DNA from: Candidatus Woesearchaeota archaeon
GTDB lineage: Archaea; Nanobdellota; Nanobdellia; SCGC-AAA011-G17; GW2011-AR17
NCBI GenBank assembly: GCA_009691355.1
Contig: SICW01000019.1
Coordinates: forward strand, 1-12,997
DNA length: 12,997 bases
Reading direction: 5' to 3'
Shown here: piece after piece, positions 6,584 to 12,363 of the stretch
How positions within the stretch are numbered: position 1 is the stretch's first letter
Layout of the letters: every line of letters begins with the position of its first letter
Notes under the pieces: generated by a model
The model's input: only the letters and a program-made list of their open reading frames with translations
What the model was told of the DNA's origin: nothing
Databases searched by the model: none
Position numbers and translations under genes: made by a program

Positions 6584-7189
6584 ATGAACGAAACAGAAAA
6601 AATAAAAAAGAGATATAACCGTTATTCCTATATCTATGACTGTACAGAGTGTCCCTGCGAGTTATTTTCTTTTCAAAAGTATCGGAAAAATATTATCTCT
6701 TCATTGGGAGGGAAAGTCCTAGAGGTTGGTGTGGGCACAGGAAAAAATATCCCTTATTACAATAAAGTGGACTACACGGGTATTGACTTCAGTAAAAACA
6801 TGCTTGCAAAAGCAAAGAAAAAGTTTCCAAAAGCAAAACTTCTCTATGGAGATGCACAAGAATTAGAATTCAAAGATAACAGTTTTGATTATGTCATTAC
6901 TACTTTTGTTCTTTGTTCTATCCCTGATCCAGTGAAAGCATTGAAAGAAATGAAACGAGTAGTAAAAAAGGAAGGAAAAATAATCATGCTAGAGCATGTG
7001 CGCAGTAAAAATAGACTCATTGCTTTGTGGCAGGATATACATAACCCTATAACCAAATTCCTCTTTGGCTTTAATATTAACCGAGATACAAAACAAAATA
7101 TTCATAAGGCAGGACTAATAATGACAAAAGATCAAGCACTTGCTCTTGGAGATGTCTTACAGCTCTTTGAAGCAAGAAAAGGAGACTAA
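6584..7189 (+). CDS. TMT1/METTL7-like SAM methyltransferase (thiol type) with N-terminal Cys cluster
   Basis: This 201-residue class I methyltransferase has motif I VLEVGVGTGKN (45-55), TGIDFSKNML, GDAQELEF, and the segments TTFVLCSIPD and MLEHVR. These and the following ALWQDIHNP...FGFNINRDT block closely parallel human TMT1A/METTL7, which methylates hydrogen sulfide and small thiols; the family is also broadly annotated as UbiE-like. Where relatives usually have a hydrophobic 'YDLMEWPME'-type stretch, this protein has YDCTECPCELF, with cysteines at 20, 23 and 25. These could bind a soft metal or react with thiols. A 46-base gap with AGAGGAAA precedes the start. Its stop is one base before the next ATG. 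In a copper cluster it might methylate a thiol ligand, or a metal- or metalloid-related substrate; this is inference. Confidence 0.8.
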   Translation: MNETEKIKKRYNRYSYIYDCTECPCELFSFQKYRKNIISSLGGKVLEVGVGTGKNIPYYNKVDYTGIDFSKNMLAKAKKKFPKAKLLYGDAQELEFKDNSFDYVITTFVLCSIPDPVKALKEMKRVVKKEGKIIMLEHVRSKNRLIALWQDIHNPITKFLFGFNINRDTKQNIHKAGLIMTKDQALALGDVLQLFEARKGD

Positions 7190-7190
7190 A

Positions 7191-7403
7191 ATGGTAGGAT
7201 GTGGAATTTCAACAGATGCTTTGATAGCAACACCAGCGCAAGAACTCTCAACCAGTGTGTTTGGGAGTATTTTTTTAAAGCTTATCTTTCTGGGTTTATT
7301 TCTTGGTCTTGCTGCACTTGCAGTCTTTTTGTATAGAAGATCAAACAAAAAAGAGAAAAAAGAAGAAAAACATAATTTTAGACCAAAGGAGAAAAGAAAA
7401 TGA
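7191..7403 (+). CDS. Small single-pass membrane protein
   Basis: ATG 7191 is preceded by AAGGAGA (7179-7185) within the upstream gene's end, giving a 70-residue protein. A TTG start at 7140 is possible but lies inside the methyltransferase gene. The N-terminus (MVGCGISTDALIATPAQEL) is short and contains one Cys. A helix at about 28-48 crosses the membrane. The remainder is a very basic, charged tail (KKEKKEEKH...KEKRK) that should stay in the cytoplasm. I recognise no family. Its stop overlaps the next start (ATGA 7400-7403). It may be an adaptor or a small subunit for its neighbours. Confidence 0.65.
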   Translation: MVGCGISTDALIATPAQELSTSVFGSIFLKLIFLGLFLGLAALAVFLYRRSNKKEKKEEKHNFRPKEKRK

Positions 7404-7888
7404 ACACAAAAACAAAAGTCTATTCTGTCATAGCCATAGTAATCTGTCTTGCTTTAGTGTATTACATATTTACCCTGGCCGCACAAAATTCACAAAACTG
7501 TGCAACAGCACCAGCAGCAGAGATCGATGTTGGTGGTGACCAAAATGTTGTATACCATATCCATCCTCAACTAAACATAAATATTAATGGGGAAGACGTA
7601 GTTATTCCTACTAACATTGGTCTGACTTCAGGAATTATGCGCCCATTACACACACATGATACCACTGGGGAAATTCATGTAGAAAGCCCTTGTGAACGAG
7701 ATTTTGTACTTGGAGATTTTTTTGATCTTTGGGGCAAAACATTTACCAGCACCTGTATTTTGGATAGTTGCGTAGATGAGAATCACACACTTACGATGTA
7801 TGTCAATGGTATAGAGAGTACAGAGTACAGAGATCTGATCTTAAAAGACAAAAATGAAATAGAAATTATCTATGAGGAGACTGTGTGA
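7400..7888 (+). CDS. Membrane-anchored His/Cys-rich extracytoplasmic protein
   Basis: The 162-residue protein has one N-terminal membrane helix (about 8-28); the rest should be outside. The exported part contains YHIHPQL (H53, H55), MRPLHTHDTTGEIHVESPCERD (H84, H86, H93, C98) and a Cys pair (C119, C124), followed by a small β-rich end (MYVNGIES...LILKDKNEIEIIY). The blocks HIHPQLNI and HTHD.TG.IHVESP look like a recurring hypothetical family of archaea and some bacteria, but I cannot name it. The His pattern suggests a metal site, which suits the copper context. GGAG about 10 bases before the ATG is the ribosome site. The stop overlaps the following GTG start. Confidence 0.7.
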   Translation: MNTKTKVYSVIAIVICLALVYYIFTLAAQNSQNCATAPAAEIDVGGDQNVVYHIHPQLNININGEDVVIPTNIGLTSGIMRPLHTHDTTGEIHVESPCERDFVLGDFFDLWGKTFTSTCILDSCVDENHTLTMYVNGIESTEYRDLILKDKNEIEIIYEETV

Positions 7889-8427
7889 AGGGCATTATTC
7901 TTTTTATTTTTCTTATAAGTATTCCTTTCGTCCTAGCACATGCAGGAGAATCGCATGAAGAAACGGCTGGTGGAAAGATTGTAGAAATAGGCTTTCTTCC
8001 AAGCGAACCTGTTGCAGAGAGAGCAAGCATTATTTATTTTGAAGTCAATGATGAAACTGAAAAATCAGTGACTCATATTGATGGTCTTATGGATATTACA
8101 AAAGATGGAGAAATTCTTGTGGATGATTATAAACTTCATTCTCATGGTAACCAGTTTTCTATGACTTACAAATTTCCTGAAGATGGGCAATATACGCTAA
8201 CCTTAACTGTATTTCCTGCAGAAGGATATGACAATGAAAAGTTTGATCCTATTTCAGTTATTTTTTATGTGACTGCTGAAGAGGATTCTTCTAGTGGGGG
8301 GAATACGACTCTCCTTCTTTTGGGAATAGTCTTTGCAGCAGGCATTGTAGGAGTGTTGCTTTTTACTCTAAAACAGAAATCTAAAACAAAACATTCTGGT
8401 ACGCAACACCTTCATCAGCAAGAGTAA
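7885..8427 (+). CDS. Exported His-rich β-domain protein with mature N-terminal His and C-terminal anchor
   Basis: GTG 7885 overlaps the upstream TGA (GTGA), with GAGGAGA at 7874-7880 as the ribosome site. The 180-residue protein has a signal peptide (1-18) ending VLA, so the mature chain would begin His19-Ala-Gly-Glu-Ser-His24. A β-sandwich region follows (about 31-132) with H64 and LHSHGNQFSMTYKFPEDGQY (H85, H87), recalling YtkA/FixH or CopC-type Ig-like domains. A membrane helix lies at about 142-164, with a cytoplasmic or peripheral His tail (KHSGTQHLHQQE). An N-terminal His is a copper ligand in CopC and in 'histidine brace' enzymes. I infer an extracytoplasmic copper-binding role. The 3' end overlaps the opposing metallophosphoesterase gene by 47 bases. 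Confidence 0.7.
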   Translation: MKGIILFIFLISIPFVLAHAGESHEETAGGKIVEIGFLPSEPVAERASIIYFEVNDETEKSVTHIDGLMDITKDGEILVDDYKLHSHGNQFSMTYKFPEDGQYTLTLTVFPAEGYDNEKFDPISVIFYVTAEEDSSSGGNTTLLLLGIVFAAGIVGVLLFTLKQKSKTKHSGTQHLHQQE

Positions 8428-9367
8428 GAATTCCCATTTGTTTTCTATCAAAACATCCTGAGTTCCAAAACAGTTCTGGGAGAGATTTTTTTTGAGGCAC
8501 AGCATTTCCTTCCCTATCATGTGCATGATGTCCGGATTCGTGAATATGTCCATTCACTGCATAAGGGATCTGCATATCCTCAAGGAATTTTCGTAAGAGA
8601 ACATTTCCTACATTTTCTTTTCTCAGTGTAAAACCATGTACTTGTGCAATACGAGCAATTTCCTCTGCTGAAGCTAGCTTTCCTTCTCTTTCTCGTACAG
8701 CATGTATAATCTGTGCTTCTAAATGCTGTCCGGGTATGATACTCCCTTCTCTATCAGTTGCAAAGTATGCAAAATCAACACCCTGTGCACCCACATCAAA
8801 ACGTGCAGGAACGTGACACACAAGAATAGTCTTCTCAGGATTTTCTACAAAAGGAACAAAGTCTCGTAGATTTGTATAGTGTATTTCTCCTTGAAATCGC
8901 TCCTCAGCTTGGAGGCGTGAAAGAGTATTCCAATCTTTAACAGGAACAAGTTCTGTTTCTGTAAGAGCATATCTTCCCGTAGGAACTTCAGCTCCAAACG
9001 TATATTCTCCTCCACTCAGCGAATCAGATCCAGGAAGAAATAGAAGTCTATATCCAGCAAGATCAACAGAAGGAGTTCGAAGCATATCAATAATATTCCT
9101 GTATCTGCCAGAAACAATGTCTATCATGGAGCCATATGCTGCAATACTTTCATGACTTCCAGGTTGCACATAACTTTCTAAACCACTTTCTCCTATAGCT
9201 CCAAGAATCTCCGCAGTATATCTTTGGCTATCTTCAAGAAGTTCCATATGAGTACCTATATCCCCATTCACAATAAGTCTCTCCGCACCTAAGTCTCGTA
9301 AACGTGCAATACCTTTTCGCACAAGTTGAGGCTGTGCATGTACATCAGAGATAATGCCTATTCTCAT
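8381..9367 (-). CDS. Calcineurin-like metallophosphoesterase
   Basis: This 328-residue protein has the metal-binding motifs of the metallophosphoesterase fold in order: SDVH (Asp8, His10), NGD (Asp36), PGSHE (His72, where GNHE is usual), CHVP (His185) and NGHIH (His274, His276). The family hydrolyses phosphomono- or diesters with two metal ions; the actual substrate cannot be read. There is no signal peptide, so it should be cytoplasmic. The ribosome site AGGAGGTA (plus-strand 9371-9378) sits inside the end of the upstream gene, only two bases away, so the two form an operon. It overlaps the 3' end of the last copper-cluster gene on the other strand. The Asn-to-Ser change in GNHE removes one common metal ligand. 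Confidence 0.88.
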   Translation of the reverse strand: MRIGIISDVHAQPQLVRKGIARLRDLGAERLIVNGDIGTHMELLEDSQRYTAEILGAIGESGLESYVQPGSHESIAAYGSMIDIVSGRYRNIIDMLRTPSVDLAGYRLLFLPGSDSLSGGEYTFGAEVPTGRYALTETELVPVKDWNTLSRLQAEERFQGEIHYTNLRDFVPFVENPEKTILVCHVPARFDVGAQGVDFAYFATDREGSIIPGQHLEAQIIHAVREREGKLASAEEIARIAQVHGFTLRKENVGNVLLRKFLEDMQIPYAVNGHIHESGHHAHDREGNAVPQKKSLPELFWNSGCFDRKQMGILTLADEGVAYQNVLF

Positions 9368-9369
9368 TT

Positions 9370-9906
9370 TTACCTCCTAGAAAGTTCTTGTTGAATAGAA
9401 GCGCTAAAAGGTGCACAAAGAGAAACAGCATGTTCTAGTTTTTGTTGATTCCAAGAAGAGCCCCAGGATTCAATCCAACTGAGCCTAGTACGATCTGGTG
9501 TTTTCAAAAGATCTGAAGGGGAATTCTTTGGAGTAATGTGGAAACCATCAATTCCTCTATCAAGACAAACAATGCTTCTTGGGTTACCTTCTTCTTCAAT
9601 AGACATAGTAAGGTAATCTTTAGGAGTAAACTTCAGCGGATGTTCTGGAGAAACAGGAAAAGCGGATTCATTACAAAACATTAACCCCACAGCTTGAGTT
9701 CCAACAGAGAACTTTAAAGAGGGATAACAATGTTGGTCAGGGACTTGCATGCTGTCTCCAAATATTTCTAGAGGGGAGGGGACATGGTCAACAAGGTATC
9801 GAGCAATAGCTTGGTTATCTACAGTTAATTGCTGAGCTGGAGTCAAAGCAAATGCTGGAGAGCATCCGTAAAGACCAATCAAACCAAATAGAGAGTGAAA
9901 TTTCAT
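9370..9906 (-). CDS. Secreted protein of unknown function
   Basis: The 178-residue protein starts with a likely signal peptide: MKFH, a hydrophobic core, then SPAFA with cleavage predicted after Ala20. Cys15 (LYGC) could be read as a lipobox but has Tyr in a poor position. The mature part has four Cys (60, 78, 114, 164), enough for two disulfides, several Pro and Trp (WIESWGSSW), and no membrane helix. I recognise no family. It is the first gene of a two-gene operon with the metallophosphoesterase. There is no strong Shine-Dalgarno; a TATA box about 35 bases upstream suggests a very short leader. Confidence 0.65.
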   Translation of the reverse strand: MKFHSLFGLIGLYGCSPAFALTPAQQLTVDNQAIARYLVDHVPSPLEIFGDSMQVPDQHCYPSLKFSVGTQAVGLMFCNESAFPVSPEHPLKFTPKDYLTMSIEEEGNPRSIVCLDRGIDGFHITPKNSPSDLLKTPDRTRLSWIESWGSSWNQQKLEHAVSLCAPFSASIQQELSRR

Positions 9907-9927
9907 TGTAAAGACCCTAGATAAACT

Positions 9928-9945
9928 CCCCTAGGGGTATTTAAA
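9928..9945 (-). promoter_or_regulatory. Minus-strand promoter with CCCCTAGGGG palindrome
   Basis: Read on the minus strand, TTTAAATA (plus 9938-9945) is a TATA box predicting transcription from about 9915, nine bases before the start codon of the secreted-protein gene. Directly downstream of it lies the perfect 10-base palindrome CCCCTAGGGG (9928-9937). Related CTAG-centred half sites occur at 9915-9920 (CCCTAG) and 9967-9973 (CTAGGGG). A repressor site between the TATA box and the start of transcription is plausible. The promoter call is good; the operator is inference. Confidence 0.5.
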
Positions 9946-10041
9946 CCTTCCTATTGTTACTGCTTACTAGGGGCGACGAGATAGGCAAATCTTCCGGAAA
10001 AAATGGGCAAAACCTTATGAAGGGATTTTTGTCAGAAAATA

Positions 10042-10221
10042 ATGAAATGCGCTATCCTCATCCCAGTGAGTAGCGAAATTGCATTACGTGCAGTAAAAAT
10101 AAAACCTGAGAAGAAAATGGGAATGGTAGATGCAATAGTTGCAGAAAAAGAGAAGGCAAAAATTCTTACAGGAGATTCTGACTTTAAAGACTTTCCAAAT
10201 GTAATCTTTCTAGGGCGTTAA
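10042..10221 (+). pseudogene. Truncated PIN-domain (VapC-like) toxin remnant
   Basis: This frame encodes 59 residues that match only the second half of a PIN domain: ILIPVSSEIALRAVKIK, then GMVDAIVAEKEKAKILTGDSDF and PNVIFLGR. The Asp in MVDAIVA and the Asp residues in TGDSDF correspond to the later acidic residues of the RNase site. The first half, with the initial Asp and the Glu, is absent, and the spacing between DAIVA and AKILTGD looks a few residues short. An in-frame stop at 10018-10020 closes the frame upstream, and no intact antitoxin gene is seen in 9946-10041. I read this as a decayed toxin of a VapBC-type system, unlikely to be active. Confidence 0.7.
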
Positions 10222-10222
10222 A

Positions 10223-10265
10223 CTTATAAACTTCTTTTCTATCTAAATACAAAATAAGAGGTGAT
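10223..10265 (+). promoter_or_regulatory. Promoter and strong ribosome site of the 2-oxoacid dehydrogenase operon
   Basis: CTTATAAA (10223-10230) is a TATA-like box just after the PIN remnant and predicts transcription from about 10253. GAGGTGAT (10258-10265) is a full match to the archaeal anti-Shine-Dalgarno and ends three bases before GTG 10269. It decides that unusual start codon. Confidence 0.6.
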
Positions 10266-10268
10266 ACA

Positions 10269-10544
10269 GTGGCTGAAAAAAAAGAAGGAAGATTATTAGA
10301 TTTCTATGGAACAGAATGTACTCATTGCCATGAAATGGATCCTTTGGTAGAAAAACTCGAAAAAGAACTAAAAATCAAAGTAGAAAAATTAGAAGTCTGG
10401 CATAATGCAAAGAATGCAGCCTTATTAGAGAAGTGTGATACCCAAGGCTGTGGTGGCGTTCCTTTCTTTTACAATGAAAAGACCAAAAAGGCAATTTGTG
10501 GTGCAGTAGATTATGCAACATTAAAGAAGTGGGCTCAAGGATGA
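10269..10544 (+). CDS. Small thioredoxin/glutaredoxin-like protein
   Basis: This 91-residue protein starts at GTG, supported by GAGGTGAT at 10258-10265. It has a redox motif ECTHC (Cys17, Cys20) after a first β strand (RLLDFYG) and a cis-proline loop GGVPFFYN (Pro65), as in thioredoxin folds, but it is shorter than typical thioredoxins. Two more cysteines (56 and 61) lie just before the cis-Pro loop, with Cys77 in the last strand. It could reduce disulfides or bind a soft metal. It overlaps the E1 alpha start (ATGA 10541-10544), so it is the leader gene of the 2-oxoacid dehydrogenase operon. A role in keeping dihydrolipoyl or enzyme thiols reduced is a guess. Confidence 0.8.
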   Translation: MAEKKEGRLLDFYGTECTHCHEMDPLVEKLEKELKIKVEKLEVWHNAKNAALLEKCDTQGCGGVPFFYNEKTKKAICGAVDYATLKKWAQG

Positions 10545-11563
10545 TTCGAACACTACAAAAGTTTGAAATTCAAAGAATAGAAATCCTTAATGAGAAAGCC
10601 GAGGTAGATACAAAGCTCCTTCCAAAAATATCAGAGAAACAAATTTTAGAAATGTATCGCTGGATGTATATCACCAGAGAGTTTGATAAAAAAGCCATTG
10701 CTTTACAAAGAACTGGTCGCCTAGGCACCTATGCCTCTATGCTTGGTCAAGAAGCAACAATTATTGGGTCCGCATACGCATTACGAAAACAAGATTGGAT
10801 CTTTCCCTCTTTTAGATATTCTGGTGGTATGCTTCTTCGCGGTATTCTTATGGACAAACTCTACTCCTATTGGGGAGGAGATGAACGTGGTGCAAAACCT
10901 CCAGAAAATGTCAATGTCTTTCCTTTATGCATAACTGTTGGTGAACAGCCTTTACATGCAACGGGCTATGCCTGGGGTTTAAAGTTACAAAAGCAAAACG
11001 CAGTTGTACTTACAGATTTTGGTGATGGTGCAACATCTACAGGAGATATGAATGAAGCATTAAATTATGCAGGAGTCTTCCAAGTTCCAGTTATTTTTCT
11101 TTGTCAAAATAATCAATTCGCAATTTCTATTCCTGTTTCCAAACAAACAGCAGCAAAAACACTTGCGCAAAAAGCAATCGCCGCAGGGATCAAAGGGGTG
11201 CAAGTAGATGGCAATGATATCTTTGCAGTGTACAAAGCAACACAAGATGCAATAGCAGATGCACTCAAAGGAAAGCCTACCTTTATTGAAGCACTGACCT
11301 ACAGAATGTCTGATCACACAACATCTGACGATTCAAAAAAATATCGTCAAGAAAAAGAAGTAAAGGAATGGCTGAAGAAAGATCCTCTCCAGCGTTTACG
11401 TGTATACATGGAAAAGAAAAAAATGTGGAATGCAAAAAAAGAAGAGGAGCTCAAAAAGGAAATAGAATCAATGATAGACAAAGCTGTAAAATCCTATGAA
11501 TCAATTCCTCGTGCACCACGGGAAGACATCTTCAAATATACATTAGCAGGTGGGGTGACATGA
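10541..11563 (+). CDS. 2-oxoacid (pyruvate or branched-chain) dehydrogenase E1 alpha
   Basis: ATG 10541 lies in the stop of the thioredoxin-like gene; an in-frame ATG at 10496 would sit inside that gene and is rejected. The 340-residue protein has the thiamine diphosphate motif: GDG (161-163) in TDFGDGATSTGD and NN (190-191) in LCQNNQFAISIP. Near residues 249-264 it has the E1 alpha loop YRMSDHTTSDDSKKYR, which in relatives is the phosphorylation and ThDP-stabilising loop. With E1 beta it forms the α2β2 decarboxylase that transfers an acyl group to the lipoyl arm of E2. The sequence does not settle whether the substrate is pyruvate, a branched-chain oxoacid or acetoin. The following ligase gene overlaps by four bases. 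Confidence 0.93.
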   Translation: MIRTLQKFEIQRIEILNEKAEVDTKLLPKISEKQILEMYRWMYITREFDKKAIALQRTGRLGTYASMLGQEATIIGSAYALRKQDWIFPSFRYSGGMLLRGILMDKLYSYWGGDERGAKPPENVNVFPLCITVGEQPLHATGYAWGLKLQKQNAVVLTDFGDGATSTGDMNEALNYAGVFQVPVIFLCQNNQFAISIPVSKQTAAKTLAQKAIAAGIKGVQVDGNDIFAVYKATQDAIADALKGKPTFIEALTYRMSDHTTSDDSKKYRQEKEVKEWLKKDPLQRLRVYMEKKKMWNAKKEEELKKEIESMIDKAVKSYESIPRAPREDIFKYTLAGGVT

Positions 11564-12363
11564 GTTTGGAATTCCGCCTTATAGATATAGAAACAAGAAG
11601 TCCGTATCGTATTGCTGCGATGGATCATGCAATTCATGAAGAATGTGAAGCTGGTCATTCACCACCAACCTTAGTCTTTCACAATTGGGAGAAATCAGTT
11701 TCCATTGCAAATGGCCAAGCATTAGATGATCTAAATTTTGAAGCATGCAGAGAAAATGGATTTGAAGTCGTTCGTTTGACAACTGGTGGAAAAGCAGTAG
11801 TTCATTTTCCCGATACAGAGTTTTCCTATAGTTTATTCGTTCCAATCACAGGAATAAATCCTCGCGCAACCTATGAATTATATTGTGGAAGAATAGCAGC
11901 TGCATTACAAAGCTTAGGTGTTTCTTCAGCAGTAGTTGATAACAATGATATTTTTGTAGGAGAAAAGAAAATTGGTGGAAATGCACAGCATGTAAAGAAA
12001 AATGTTGCAATGCAGCAAGGAGTAATACTCTACGAGCAGCCTGATGCACGAACAATGCTCTCTCTTATGAATGCTTCTTTATACGAAGTAGATGCAGAAG
12101 AAAAATTACGTGATGTTCTTACAGGGATCAGCGCACACAGTTCTGCTCCACAAGAGCAAGTACGCCAAATACTTACGGCACATATGCTTAGCGGATACGA
12201 ATACAAAACCGGTTTTCTTACAGAGAGAGAACAAGTAAAAATAAGAGAATTAGAATCCCAATATAAAACTCTAGAAGAAGCACAGGCACCGCAAACACGT
12301 GGTCTTTGTTGGCTTCCTGCAGCAGTATATATCCAAAGAAGAGCAATAGAGGCAAGAGCATAA
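11560..12363 (+). CDS. lplA: Lipoate-protein ligase, catalytic domain type
   Basis: This 267-residue protein belongs to the BirA/LplA/LipB fold. It has RLTTGGKAVVH (72-82), corresponding to the R-x-x-GG-x-A-V-H loop, and NNDIFVGEKKIGGNAQ (128-143), where Lys137 matches the adenylate-binding lysine. The catalytic Cys of the octanoyltransferases LipM/LipL is not seen at the usual place, so an ATP-dependent ligase is preferred. The length matches the LplA half of the two-part Thermoplasma ligase, without the accessory domain of the E. coli enzyme, so a separate LplB may be needed. It sits between the E1 alpha and E1 beta genes, overlapping both, which ties it to lipoylation of this complex. Confidence 0.88.
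   Translation: MSLEFRLIDIETRSPYRIAAMDHAIHEECEAGHSPPTLVFHNWEKSVSIANGQALDDLNFEACRENGFEVVRLTTGGKAVVHFPDTEFSYSLFVPITGINPRATYELYCGRIAAALQSLGVSSAVVDNNDIFVGEKKIGGNAQHVKKNVAMQQGVILYEQPDARTMLSLMNASLYEVDAEEKLRDVLTGISAHSSAPQEQVRQILTAHMLSGYEYKTGFLTEREQVKIRELESQYKTLEEAQAPQTRGLCWLPAAVYIQRRAIEARA

Noticed and set aside
9862..9906. Lipoprotein signal (LYGC) in the secreted protein
   Set aside because: Tyr at -2 is a poor lipobox and an AFA cleavage site follows; ordinary secretion fits better, though it is not excluded.
9946..10041. Possible VapB antitoxin before the PIN remnant
   Set aside because: A 23-codon open stretch is present but has no start codon and no recognisable antitoxin sequence.
10317..10331. 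CTHCH resembles a cytochrome c heme-binding motif
   Set aside because: The protein has no signal peptide and the motif sits at the redox position of a thioredoxin fold with a cis-Pro loop.
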